A DNA stretch of 64,000 nucleotides from JANXYW01 sp031400455 (GTDB taxonomy: Bacteria; Chloroflexota; Dehalococcoidia; DSTF01; JACRBR01). The position numbers were made by a program, and so were the translations under genes. A model generated the notes under the pieces. It had not been told where the DNA came from and made no database searches. It saw only the letters and a program-made list of their open reading frames with translations. Below are positions 17,224-25,826 of the stretch, in pieces. The stretch lies in assembly GCA_031400455.1 (NCBI GenBank), contig JANNPX010000031.1, positions 1-64,000 on the forward strand. The letters are read 5' to 3'. Numbering within the stretch: the first letter of the stretch is position 1; every line of letters begins with the position of its first letter.

Positions 17224-18192
17224 ATGATCGATCCACTGGCCGCAGTTGCTGCACTCTCCGTCATGGCGACCATCATCGTGGGGATGTTCGCGTTCTACGG
17301 GAACGCCGTGCCATCGTCGAATCTGAAAGGGCGCCTCGACGGCTTGATGTCGGGAACCTCCGTGATCGAAGCAGGCCCGCAGGCGCTGCGGGCGACGGGT
17401 CCGGGCAACAGCTTCTTCTCGCGATTCGCGCCTGGCGCGATGGGCGAGAAGCTGGCGCAGGAGTTGGAACGGGCGGACATGACGCTCCGCCCCGGCGAAT
17501 ACATCGCGATGCGCTTCGCGATGGCAGGTGTCGCCGCCATCATCCCGGTCTTCCTGCTGTCGGGCATCACTGCTTACGCGGTGTGCGCCGTCGCAGCGAT
17601 CGTGGGCTACAACCTGCCGAAGTTCTACCGCAACCATCGTCGCAAGTCGCGAGTATCGAAGTTGAACGCGCAGCTGCCCGAGACGCTGACGATGATGTCG
17701 AACTCCCTGAAGGCCGGGTTCGGGCTGCTGCAGGCGATGTCAGCCGGAGCGGACCAGATGTCGCATCCCATGTCGACGGAACTGGGCCGCACGATCCACG
17801 AGATGAACATGGGTGCGAGTGCAGAGGTCGCGCTTCTGGCGCTGAGTGACCGCTCGGAGAGCTATGACTTCGACATTGTGGTGACGGCGATCCTGGTGCA
17901 ACGTACCGTCGGCGGCAACTTGGGCGAGATCCTGGACACGGTTGCCGAGACGATGCGCGAACGCATCCGCATCCGCGGGGAGATTGCTACTCTGACGTCC
18001 CAGCAGAAGCTGACGGGCATCGTGCTGGGCATGATCCCGATCGGCGTGGGCCTGCTCTTTCAGGTCATGAGCCCGGGATACATCAGCCCGCTGTTCACGA
18101 CGCTTACAGGCAAGGGCATGCTGGTTGCCGCCGTTGTCATGGAGACGATCGGCGTCATGATCATCCAGCGCATTCTGGATATCGAGGTCTAG
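17224..18192 (+). CDS. tadB: Tad pilus inner-membrane platform protein TadB
   Basis: A 322-residue GspF-like membrane protein. It has an N-terminal membrane segment, a central pair ('AIIPVFLLSGITAYAVCAVAAIVGYNL'), the cytoplasmic T2SSF domain with 'LPETLTMMSNSLKAGFGLLQAM', and C-terminal helices around 'GIVLGMIPIGVGLLFQVM'. TadB and TadC form the platform that couples the CpaF motor to the pilus. It is separated from cpaF by two bases and from tadC by one base. Confidence 0.92.
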   Translation: MIDPLAAVAALSVMATIIVGMFAFYGNAVPSSNLKGRLDGLMSGTSVIEAGPQALRATGPGNSFFSRFAPGAMGEKLAQELERADMTLRPGEYIAMRFAMAGVAAIIPVFLLSGITAYAVCAVAAIVGYNLPKFYRNHRRKSRVSKLNAQLPETLTMMSNSLKAGFGLLQAMSAGADQMSHPMSTELGRTIHEMNMGASAEVALLALSDRSESYDFDIVVTAILVQRTVGGNLGEILDTVAETMRERIRIRGEIATLTSQQKLTGIVLGMIPIGVGLLFQVMSPGYISPLFTTLTGKGMLVAAVVMETIGVMIIQRILDIEV

Positions 18193-18193
18193 C

Positions 18194-19120
18194 ATGGACT
18201 ACATGGCGCTCCTTATCGCCGGATTCGTCTTTGCGACGATCATCTTCGCGCTGATTGGCGTGACCGCGCCGAGCGGCTCGTCCGCCGCGGCGGCTGCACG
18301 TAACCGGCTGCAAGGCTTCAAGCGAGGCGCGGCCGAGCCCGTTGCGACGCCAGAGAATCTCTCGTTCGGACAACGGGTCGTCGGGCCGCTGCTGCACGGC
18401 GCCGCTGAAGGCTTTGGCAATCTGCTTCCGCGTACCCTCCTGAAGGGTGTGGAGCAGAAGTTGGTCTACGCCGGCGAGCCGATGAATATGCAGGGCTTCC
18501 TGACGATGGTGTTGGTGTCGACGGTCGCAGCGAGCGCCCTCGCCCTGATGATCGTTGCGGTGTCAGGCGCATCGATTAGCGCAATGACCCTCGGATTGGC
18601 CGGAGGCGTCGCGTTCATCGGGTTCTACTTGCCGTTCTATCTCATCGGATCGCGCTCGAAGGCCCGGCAAAACGCGATTATCAAGAGCCTTCCGGATGCC
18701 TTCGACCTGATCACCACATGCGTCGAAGCCGGCCTCGGCCTCGACGCGGCGCTTGGGCGGGTAGCCGAGAAGGTGAAGGGGCCGTTCGCCGAAGAGTTGG
18801 CTCGGTCACTGCGCGATATCTCGCTCGGCAAGGCGCGCCGCGATGCCCTGAAGGAATTGGGCGAGCGGACCGGCGTCCCGGACCTGATTCAGTTCACGAA
18901 CGCCGTCATCCAGGCCGAAGCGATGGGCTCGTCTGTTGGCACCGTCCTGCGTGTGCAGGCCGATCAGCTTCGCGTCAAGCGGCGCCAGCGCGCGGAGCAG
19001 GCGGCGTACAAGGCGCCGGTGAAGATGCTGTTCCCGCTGGTGATGTTCATCTTTCCGACGCTCTTTATCGTCATCCTGGGTCCCGCGATCATCACCATCA
19101 TGCAGGGCTTCCCGAAGTAG
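18194..19120 (+). CDS. tadC: Tad pilus inner-membrane platform protein TadC
   Basis: A 308-residue GspF-like protein. The T2SSF core reads 'LPDAFDLITTCVEAGLGLDAAL', and the helices 'YMALLIAGFVFATIIFALIG', 'LVSTVAASALALMIVAV' and 'MLFPLVMFIFPTLFIVILG' give the expected membrane topology. It is the last gene of the locus and is followed 25 bp later by a strong hairpin terminator. No Flp pilin, prepilin peptidase (TadV) or TadE/F gene is in this window, so those must lie elsewhere. Confidence 0.92.
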   Translation: MDYMALLIAGFVFATIIFALIGVTAPSGSSAAAAARNRLQGFKRGAAEPVATPENLSFGQRVVGPLLHGAAEGFGNLLPRTLLKGVEQKLVYAGEPMNMQGFLTMVLVSTVAASALALMIVAVSGASISAMTLGLAGGVAFIGFYLPFYLIGSRSKARQNAIIKSLPDAFDLITTCVEAGLGLDAALGRVAEKVKGPFAEELARSLRDISLGKARRDALKELGERTGVPDLIQFTNAVIQAEAMGSSVGTVLRVQADQLRVKRRQRAEQAAYKAPVKMLFPLVMFIFPTLFIVILGPAIITIMQGFPK

Positions 19121-19145
19121 CCCTCGCCCTATCATTTGCCCCGCC

Positions 19146-19177
19146 ATAACACGAGCCGCGCAAGCGGCTCGTGTTAT
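19146..19177 (+). terminator. Strong hairpin terminator after tadC
   Basis: A perfect 14-bp stem, ATAACACGAGCCGC / GCGGCTCGTGTTAT, closes on a GCAA tetraloop and is followed by TGTCTT. It sits 25 bp after the tadC stop and closes the Tad operon. Confidence 0.9.
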
Positions 19178-19236
19178 TGTCTTCGGCGCCTGCTAGGATG
19201 GTGCCGATTCACATTGAGTTCGAATGGAGGCGCACC

Positions 19237-19554
19237 ATGTTCATCGCCATGAACCAGTTCAAGATCGTGCCCGGCAAAGAGAGCGAGTTCGAGGAAGTTT
19301 GGAAGAACCGCGACTCGCACCTGCAGGATGTGCCGGGCATTCTCCGCTTCGCGCTGTTGCGCGGTGACGCCGAGGGCGAGTACATCAGCCACAGCACGTG
19401 GGAGACCCGCGACGCCTTCATGGCGTGGACGCAGAGCCCCGCTTTCGCTGCCGGGCACCGTGGCTCGTCGATGATGGGCATCGTCGCCGGTCCGCCGCAG
19501 GTCAAGCTCTACGACTCGGTGATTGCCACGGAGTTCGCGGCAGCCAAGGCGTAA
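19237..19554 (+). CDS. Antibiotic biosynthesis monooxygenase (ABM)-like dimeric ferredoxin-fold protein
   Basis: A 105-residue protein. 'MFIAMNQFKIVPGKESEFEEVW' and 'STWETRDAFMAWTQSPAF' match the ABM/HmoB-type fold, whose members include heme-degrading monooxygenases and small quinol monooxygenases. No heme-specific signature can be confirmed, so the substrate is unknown. The ATG at 19237 has GGAGG seven bases upstream. It stands alone between the Tad terminator and the GH172 gene, which it may share a transcript with (31-bp gap). Confidence 0.85.
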   Translation: MFIAMNQFKIVPGKESEFEEVWKNRDSHLQDVPGILRFALLRGDAEGEYISHSTWETRDAFMAWTQSPAFAAGHRGSSMMGIVAGPPQVKLYDSVIATEFAAAKA

Positions 19555-19585
19555 CCCGCGGATCGTTGGCGGCGAGGGATCTGTG

Positions 19586-20653
19586 ATGAGCGACCGGATA
19601 CTCGGCGGGATGGGCAATCTGGCGACGCTGCGCGACGCGCGTAGCTGCCGCGCATCCTCGTGGGACACGGCAGGCGGCAACGCCGACTTCTGGATCATCC
19701 GGCCGGGCGAGACGCGGACCATCGCCGATATGCGCGGTCCCGGCTGTGTGCGCCACATCTGGATGACGACCATGTCGCGCGAGGACGCCTACTTGCGGCG
19801 AACAGTGGTGCGCGCGTACTGGGACGGGGCCCAGACGCCGTGCGTCGAGGCGCCGCTCGGCGACTTCTTCGGCGTGGGGCACGGCATGATGGTGGAGTTC
19901 TGGTCGCAGCCCCTCTCGATGAGCCCGCGCGACGGTCGCGCCTTCAACTGCTTCTTTCCCATGCCGTTCAACCAGTCGGGCCGCATCGACATCGCGAACG
20001 AAGGCGAACGCAGCCTGCTGTTGTACTTCTACGTCGACTACGAGGAGTACGACAGTCCGCGCGAAGACGCCGCGTATTTCCACACCCAGTGGCGGCGCGA
20101 GAATCCGACTGACGGCTGGGGGAAGAAGGGCGAGGCGCACTCGAACCAGGAGCGAGCGGAGGCATGGACCCGCCCGAACCTCGAAGGCGAAGGCAACTAC
20201 GTGATCCTCGAAGCGGCGGGCCGCGGGCACTATGTCGGCTGCAACCTGAACATCGACGTATTCGAGAAGCAGCAGAACGACTGGTACGGCGAAGGCGACG
20301 ACATGATCTGGATCGACGGCGAACTCGTCCTGCGCGGCACCGGAACCGAAGACTATTTCAACACGGCGTTCTGTCCGGGGAAGACCTTTTCTGCGCCCTA
20401 TCACGGGCTCACCCTGTATTCGGGCAGCGACACCTGGCCGTGGTCCGGAAAGAACTCGATGTACCGCTACCACATCGAAGACCCGATCCATTTCCGCGAG
20501 TCGATCAAGGTAACGATCGAGCACGGGCACGCGAACGACCTCTCGAACGACTACTCCAGCACGGCGTACTGGTACCAGCTCGAGCCGCACGCGGCGCACG
20601 CGCTGCCGCCCGTTGGCGAACGACTACCGCGAACGACTGGCTGGTGGCTCTAG
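19586..20653 (+). CDS. GH172-family (DUF2961) glycoside hydrolase-like protein
   Basis: A 355-residue protein of the DUF2961 family, now classed as glycoside hydrolase family 172, whose characterised members act on fructofuranose and arabinofuranose linkages. Diagnostic segments are 'GPGCVRHIWMT', 'PLGDFFGVGHG', 'NCFFPMPFNQSGRI', 'WYGEGDDMIWIDGE' and 'LRGTGTEDYF'. The Glu in 'GEGDD' and the Glu in 'TEDYF' are candidate catalytic residues, from their spacing in characterised relatives. No signal peptide is seen, so it is probably cytoplasmic. The start follows GAGGG by eight bases. An arabinan- or fructan-related substrate is an inference from the family. Confidence 0.85.
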   Translation: MSDRILGGMGNLATLRDARSCRASSWDTAGGNADFWIIRPGETRTIADMRGPGCVRHIWMTTMSREDAYLRRTVVRAYWDGAQTPCVEAPLGDFFGVGHGMMVEFWSQPLSMSPRDGRAFNCFFPMPFNQSGRIDIANEGERSLLLYFYVDYEEYDSPREDAAYFHTQWRRENPTDGWGKKGEAHSNQERAEAWTRPNLEGEGNYVILEAAGRGHYVGCNLNIDVFEKQQNDWYGEGDDMIWIDGELVLRGTGTEDYFNTAFCPGKTFSAPYHGLTLYSGSDTWPWSGKNSMYRYHIEDPIHFRESIKVTIEHGHANDLSNDYSSTAYWYQLEPHAAHALPPVGERLPRTTGWWL

Positions 20654-20711
20654 TTCAGTCGATCGCGTATGAGTTCCCGGTGCCGCTGGTCTGCGGACGG
20701 GGCGGTGTTAC

Positions 20712-20727
20712 GACTCGCTTCCGAGTC
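20712..20727. terminator. Hairpin between convergent GH172 and WYL genes
   Basis: A perfect GACTCG-CTTC-CGAGTC stem-loop abuts the stop codon of the minus-strand WYL reading frame (20728) and lies 58 bp after the GH172 stop. It has no T-run, so its strength is uncertain. It could serve both strands. Confidence 0.45.
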
Positions 20728-21790
20728 TCAGGGCGCTGCCGTGCCGTCCGCGGTGAGCGGCAATGGCGTACTTGCGGTCGATGCGCCCTTCGCGCGCCGT
20801 GCTGTGGGTAGCCGCGCGAGCTTCTTCGCCGGGGCCGAGTACTGGCGGGCGAGGCGGACGGCTTCCTGGCGCAACTCTTCGCGCAGCGACGCCGGCTCGA
20901 GCACTTCGACGCGGTCGCCCCAGCCGCGCACCCAGCGGCCAAGCTCCATCATGCTCGCGACGCTAATCGTCAGCAGGCAACCGCCGTCGGCGAGATCTTC
21001 TAGTTGCTGTGACGGATGCCAGCGCGACTCCCTTCACGCGCCACGCCACGTCGGGCTTGAAGCGGAGCTCCACGGCGATGCCTTCGCCCCAGATGATGCC
21101 CCATGCCGACCCAAGCAGTGTGTCGAGGTCGAGATCGCGCGCGATCTCGAATGAAGTCGGCTCCTTCTGTGCTGACACCACCCGCTCGATTTTGAAGGTG
21201 CGCATCTGCTGATGCGTGCGCGAATAGCCGATGAGGTACGTCGAGAACCCTGCTGCGCTGGGTTCGAGGAAGTACGGCTCGACGATCACTTCCTTCGGAC
21301 GTTGTTTCCCGGCGGAGCGATAGCTGAGCTTGAGCACGCGACGGCGCGCCCAGGCCTCGGTGATCGTTGCGAGGTTCCGCGAGAAGTCGGCATCGTACGG
21401 CCGCTCGGAGAGGGCGTCGGAGGCGGCAACGACTTGCGCGCGGACCTCCGGCGGCATGATGCGTGCGAGCTTGCGGAGGGCGTTCGTCGCGCTTGGCTCG
21501 GATTCGTCGCTGTAGCGCAGGAACAGCCGCGTCGCGATAAGCATCGCCCTCGCCTCTTGCAGGTCGAGGTCGATGGACGGCAGCCGATCCTCGGCCGGCA
21601 TCGCGTAGCGGCCGTCGCGCACTTCGAGTTGGATGCCCATTTCGAACTGGAGTACGAGCAGGTCGCGCTGGATCGACCGCACGCTGACGGCGCCGGCCCG
21701 CGCCATCTCGGCCGGAGTCACGCCGGCCTTCCTGCTCTTCAGCAGCTCGGCGAGCTTGTTCAACCGCACGGAGCGTCGCATCGGGGTCAT
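20728..21790 (-). pseudogene. WYL-domain transcriptional regulator interrupted by a frameshift
   Basis: The first part (21790 down to about 21030) encodes an N-terminal helix-turn-helix ('AEMARAGAVSVRSIQRDL') and most of a WYL domain ('EPYFLEPSAAGFSTYLIGYS', 'RTFKIERVV'). After 'VAWRVK' the frame runs into an Arg-rich nonsense tail and stops at 20963. In the adjacent frame the expected continuation is present: 'WHPSQQLEDLADGGC' then 'SVASMMELGRWVRGWGDRVEV', ending at 20728. One extra base in the CCC at 21030-21032 (GGG on the coding strand; 'KESRWHP' would be restored by removing one) explains everything. The intact protein would be about 353 residues, normal for WYL regulators. It may be a true mutation or a sequencing error. 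Confidence 0.82.
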
Positions 21791-21917
21791 GGTGCATCAT
21801 CGTACTGCGGAGGTGCGCCGCGCCGATAGTGGCACCTTGACGACAGAGATTGACGCGCCGCCGCACTATGGTTGTCGTGACGGAGCAGCAGAGGCGTATA
21901 CAGAGGGCGGATCGCGC

Positions 21918-22172
21918 ATGGTGGCACGTGGGATACGGGCGTTCGAATACGCGATCGGCGACGAGGTGCTCGTCCGGCTGGACGATGTCGCGGCGTTAGA
22001 CCTCTCGGCGGGGCAGCGTGTCGCTGCGGACCGGCTGCCGTCGTGGACGATCGGCGATGTCGTCGCGCGGGTTGAGCGTGGCGACCGCCACCTGTACGCG
22101 ACGCGGTTTCGGCTCGATCATGTGGTCTGCATCGCGCTCCTGGACGAGGACGCCATCGAGGGCACCGCCTGA
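21918..22172 (+). CDS. Small hypothetical protein (84 residues)
   Basis: A short protein beginning at an ATG at 21918. The sequence 'FEYAIGDEVLVRLDDVAALD' and 'IGDVVARVERGDRHLYATRF' suggest a small SH3-like or KOW-like beta-barrel, as found in many short proteins that read '(I)GDxV.V'. No family could be named. AGGGCGG lies about nine bases upstream. It diverges from the WYL regulator with 127 bp between starts and ends 8 bp before the convergent acetyltransferase stop. Codon pattern and clean Gly/Val/Asp composition argue that it is real. Confidence 0.55.
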   Translation: MVARGIRAFEYAIGDEVLVRLDDVAALDLSAGQRVAADRLPSWTIGDVVARVERGDRHLYATRFRLDHVVCIALLDEDAIEGTA

Positions 22173-22180
22173 CGGTTGGG

Positions 22181-22621
22181 TCAGAGCGCCATCTCGAACA
22201 GCACGCCGGTGGGGGTGCGGCGCATCTCCGCGAAACCGCACGCCTGGTAGAACGCAATCGCGTCTGTCCATTCGACGTTCGTGCCGAGGACGAGGCGCGT
22301 ACTGCCGATCGACTTCGCGTGAGCGACAAGATGCTCAAGGACGGACCGCCCGACGCCTTTGCGGCGGTGTTCCGCGGCGGTGGACATGCGGCTGACAATC
22401 GCGGTTCCGTCGGGTTGTGGAGTCAGTGCTCCTGTTCCGGCGATCGCCGATGCGTCGCAGGCGACGACGAACAGCCCGCTGGCGTACGATGCCGCAATAT
22501 CGTGCAGGTCGGGATTCAGTGCCTCGTCGATTTCACCGAAGCGCTCGCGAAACCCTTCGAGGATCAACGCACGGGCGGCTTCCTGATCGCGGGGCTCGAA
22601 CGGGCGGACGGTGATGCTCAT
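22181..22621 (-). CDS. GNAT family N-acetyltransferase
   Basis: A 146-residue protein with the GNAT fold. The acetyl-CoA pyrophosphate-binding loop is 'EHRRKGVGRSVLEHLV' (R/Q-x-x-G-x-G/A), preceded by a beta strand 'IVSRMSTAA', and the C-terminal 'AIAFYQACGFAEMRRT' is typical. The substrate is unknown. Its ATG overlaps the TGA of the upstream serine hydrolase by four bases (ATGA), so translation is coupled and the two form an operon. Confidence 0.88.
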   Translation of the reverse strand: MSITVRPFEPRDQEAARALILEGFRERFGEIDEALNPDLHDIAASYASGLFVVACDASAIAGTGALTPQPDGTAIVSRMSTAAEHRRKGVGRSVLEHLVAHAKSIGSTRLVLGTNVEWTDAIAFYQACGFAEMRRTPTGVLFEMAL

Positions 22622-24090
22622 GGCGTGAGCGCCGGCTCGTCGCGACGCGCCATGTACGTAAGCTCGTCACAGTAGAGGCCGAGTACGTTGCCCAAAGCGT
22701 CGCGCCTGAACACGATGTGCGCTGGATCGGGCAAAGCCGGCTCCAACGTAAAGAACGATGGGTCGGCGGCGTCCGCTGGCGCGATCCTGACACCTGCTTT
22801 CCACGCACCCCAGCGGCTGCGCAACGAGAGGGCTTCGTTGTCGGCGCTGATGTGGATGCGCCCGGTACGCGTGGCCGGGCGGAAGTTTGTCAGGCGTCCC
22901 GGCGTGCACTCGTAGATCCCGGGTGCGCTCGCGAGGATCGCCGGGTCGATCGGAAGTCCGAGGAGAGCCTTCGCGGGCGGAGCGAACAGTGCGCGCTGGA
23001 TACGGCTGAAGACTGGAGCCGAACTGTCGAGCATGACGTTCATGTGCTGGATGATTGCGATGTTCTCGTCCGGCACAAACGCAAGATTCGTGTTCCAGCC
23101 GCCGAGGAACGCGCCGCCATGACCGATCAGCGTGCGCCCGAACTTCGGCGTGCGTGCGAACGAGAGTCCCCAGCTCACCATACGACGATCCACCTCGTGG
23201 TGCGATGCGATCATACTGTCGAAGGTGTCAGGCTTGACGATGCCGGCGCCTCGTCGCAGGAGTGCCGACGCGTAGCGCGCCATGTCGGGGATCGTCGACT
23301 GCGCGGCGCCTGCGGCCAGCATCCCCTTGTTGAACTCGGCGCGGAACTCGCCACGGATGTTGTGCCCGTCAATCAGCGGTTCGTCGGGCACAGGGATTCC
23401 TGCGCGCGCGAATTGCTCCCGATAGTCGTCGTTCGTCGGGCGGTGATACGGCGTGGTCAGTGCGTCGGTTGGGAGATCGCGCACATCAGTGTCGCGCATT
23501 CCGAGCGGACGAAAGATGCGACGCTCCATCACGTCCTGCAACGACGCCTTCTCGGCGCGGATGATGATCTCCCCAATGAGCGCATAGCCGTTGTTCGCGT
23601 AGGCCCACTTGGTTCCGGGCGTCGCCTCGACGACGATGCCCTTCGGATAGAGGCCGCTGAAATCGCCCGGCTCTTTCACCGAGTTGCGGTCTGGCGACGA
23701 TACGGCCGCGAGTCCATCGACTGTCGGCGCTTCACCGATGCCGGAGGTGTGGGTGAGCAAGTGGCGCAGCGTCATCGTTTCCGCGGGGCCGTCGAACGAC
23801 ACATCCGGCAGCAGATCGACCACGCGGTCGTCCAGGCGCAGCTTGCCCTCGTCGACCAGCGCCATCGCGCAGAGTCCCGCCATCGTCTTCGTTACCGACG
23901 CGATGCGCTGGCGCTGTTCCGGTGCGAGCGGCACCTTCGATTCGATATCGGCGTATCCGAATGCCTCGCTGAAGATGAGGTCATCGCCGACCACGATGCC
24001 AATCGCGATGCCGGGCAAGTGGTGTTCTGCCACGACTCCGGCCGCGGCGTCGCGTACGCGTTGGAGATCAGTGGCGGTCAGTGCTGTCAT
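22618..24090 (-). CDS. Serine hydrolase of the beta-lactamase/class C (PBP-like) family
   Basis: A 490-residue protein. Active-site motifs of the class C/esterase family are visible: Ser-x-x-Lys in 'IASVTKTMAG', Tyr-x-Asn in 'WAYANNGYALIGE' and 'LIGHGGAFLGG' as the KTG-equivalent box. 'LRHLLTHTSGIGE' is also diagnostic. A C-terminal domain of about 120 residues follows the catalytic domain. No signal peptide is visible, so a cytoplasmic esterase or peptidase is as likely as an envelope enzyme. The ATG at 24090 follows GGAGG by ten bases. It is coupled to the downstream acetyltransferase. Confidence 0.88.
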   Translation of the reverse strand: MTALTATDLQRVRDAAAGVVAEHHLPGIAIGIVVGDDLIFSEAFGYADIESKVPLAPEQRQRIASVTKTMAGLCAMALVDEGKLRLDDRVVDLLPDVSFDGPAETMTLRHLLTHTSGIGEAPTVDGLAAVSSPDRNSVKEPGDFSGLYPKGIVVEATPGTKWAYANNGYALIGEIIIRAEKASLQDVMERRIFRPLGMRDTDVRDLPTDALTTPYHRPTNDDYREQFARAGIPVPDEPLIDGHNIRGEFRAEFNKGMLAAGAAQSTIPDMARYASALLRRGAGIVKPDTFDSMIASHHEVDRRMVSWGLSFARTPKFGRTLIGHGGAFLGGWNTNLAFVPDENIAIIQHMNVMLDSSAPVFSRIQRALFAPPAKALLGLPIDPAILASAPGIYECTPGRLTNFRPATRTGRIHISADNEALSLRSRWGAWKAGVRIAPADAADPSFFTLEPALPDPAHIVFRRDALGNVLGLYCDELTYMARRDEPALTP

Positions 24091-24182
24091 GGGGTCGTCC
24101 TCCGGTGTCTCGGCATCGTACGTGGAGATCGCCCCCCGGTCTAGTCGTAGCGGGATCGCCGTGCGATGACGAAGGGCGGAGA

Positions 24183-25826
24183 CTAGGTGCGCTTGCCGGG
24201 GCCGTAGACGGCACAGCCGGGCAGCGCGCCGGTGGCTTCGCCGTCGCGCAGGGCGGCGGTGCCGTTGACGATGACGTCGCGCACGCCCGTTGCGTACTGG
24301 TGCGGCTCCGCCCACGTCGCGTGGTCGGCGATGGTGGCGGGGTCGAAGACGACCAGATCGGCGAAGTACCCCCGCTCGATCCGTCCACGGCGGGCAAGTC
24401 CCAGGTTGTCGGCGGGCAGCCGAGTGATGCGGCGGATCGCTTCGGTCAACGGGATGATCTTCTCGTCGCGCACGTACTTCGCGAGCAGCCTCGCGAAGCA
24501 GCCGTACGCCCGCGGATGCGTCGAGCGCTTGAGGAATGCGCCTTCTGCGGCGGTAGAGGCTGAGTCTGAGCCGAACGACATCCACGGCAGCGCAATCTGC
24601 CGGCGCAGGTTGTCCTCGGAGATGCTGAAATACGCCGTATCGACGCGCGATCGGTCGCGCAGGACGAGATCCATCAGCGCATCGACGGGATGCTTGCCCT
24701 CGGCTTCGGCGATCTGTGCGATTGTCTTGCCCTGATAGCCGCGGTTCTCTTCCTTGCGTGTACCGAGCACCAATACGCCTTCTGCGCCGCCAGCGGCCCG
24801 GTACAGATTCTCCCAGCCATCGCGTGAATGTTCGATGGCGTCGCGGATCTCGGCGCGCACCACCGGATCCGCGAGGCGCTCAAACAGCTTCTCTGGGCCA
24901 CCGTCGTGGAAGCGCGGCGGGATCGAATTCGAGAGGCCGGTCGCACCAGCGGTGTAGGTGTACATGTCGGCAGTGATTGCTTCGCCGGCGCCACGCGCCT
25001 GCTCGACCATCTCGATCACGCGATCGAGCTTGCCCCAGTTCTCCTTCCCGGCCTGCTTGAGGTGATAGATCTCGGCCGGGACGCCGCCCTCGCGGCTGAT
25101 ACTCAGCAACTCCTCTACGGCGGGGAGCAGCGCACGTCCCTCATCGCGCATGTGCGAGATGTACTTGCCGTCATAGGGCGCGGCCGCGCGGCACAGCTCG
25201 ATCAACTCTTCGGTCGATGCGAAGAACGCGGGCGGATAGATTAACGAAGAGCCGACACCGAGCGCGCCCGCCGACATCTCGTCGCGTACGAGGCCGCGCA
25301 TGACGTCGAGTTCGGCAGCGGTTGCGGGACGGTCATCCTGCCCAACGGCGTAGATGCGAAGCGTGGTGGCGCCGATGTACGACGCGACATTCTGCGACAC
25401 GCCTGTCTTCTCAGCGTGCGCGAGATACTCGGCGAGTGAGCGCCACGGCACCGCGACGGGCATGTCGCCTTCGCCGAGGCTCTTCTGCATGCGGGCGTGC
25501 ATGTCCGGTGTCAGCGGACCCATCGAGTTGCCCTCACCGAAGATCTGCAGCGTCACGCCTTGCTTGAGTTCGCCCATCGATCGCGGATCTTGCAGCATGC
25601 TGATGTACGAATGGCTGAGCATGTTGATGAAACCGGGCGCGACGGCCAGGCCCGCGGCATCAATCTCGGTTGCCGCGCGGGCGTCCGCAAGCTCGCCGAG
25701 TTCAGCGATCGTATCGCCGGATACGCCAACGTCAGCCACGTAAGGCGCGCCGCCGCTGCCGTCATGAATCGACCCGTTGCGGATGAGCAGATCGAAAGTG
25801 CGATGAGAGCCGTCGGCGGCGCTCAA
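24183..25826 (-). CDS. D-aminoacylase/N-acyl-D-amino-acid deacylase-like amidohydrolase
   Basis: A 547-residue amidohydrolase-superfamily protein. Family segments are 'FDLLIRNGSIHDGSG', 'DAAGLAVAPGFIN', 'YISHMRDEG', 'EIYHLKQAG', 'SFGSDS' and 'GLARRGRIERGYFADLVVFDP'. In most relatives strand 1 carries His-x-His after 'PGFID'; here it reads 'PGFINMLSHSYISML', so the first His of that metal motif is absent. This is also seen in a subgroup of D-aminoacylase-like proteins. The later His residues and the Asp in 'FGSDS' remain. The start overlaps the stop of the upstream cyclase-fusion gene by four bases, so the two are translationally coupled. Confidence 0.85.
   Translation of the reverse strand: MSAADGSHRTFDLLIRNGSIHDGSGGAPYVADVGVSGDTIAELGELADARAATEIDAAGLAVAPGFINMLSHSYISMLQDPRSMGELKQGVTLQIFGEGNSMGPLTPDMHARMQKSLGEGDMPVAVPWRSLAEYLAHAEKTGVSQNVASYIGATTLRIYAVGQDDRPATAAELDVMRGLVRDEMSAGALGVGSSLIYPPAFFASTEELIELCRAAAPYDGKYISHMRDEGRALLPAVEELLSISREGGVPAEIYHLKQAGKENWGKLDRVIEMVEQARGAGEAITADMYTYTAGATGLSNSIPPRFHDGGPEKLFERLADPVVRAEIRDAIEHSRDGWENLYRAAGGAEGVLVLGTRKEENRGYQGKTIAQIAEAEGKHPVDALMDLVLRDRSRVDTAYFSISEDNLRRQIALPWMSFGSDSASTAAEGAFLKRSTHPRAYGCFARLLAKYVRDEKIIPLTEAIRRITRLPADNLGLARRGRIERGYFADLVVFDPATIADHATWAEPHQYATGVRDVIVNGTAALRDGEATGALPGCAVYGPGKRT

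Noticed and set aside
22717..24144. A 475-residue open frame on the plus strand
   Set aside because: It is the complement of the serine hydrolase gene, which has clear active-site motifs; the opposite frame is Arg-rich nonsense.
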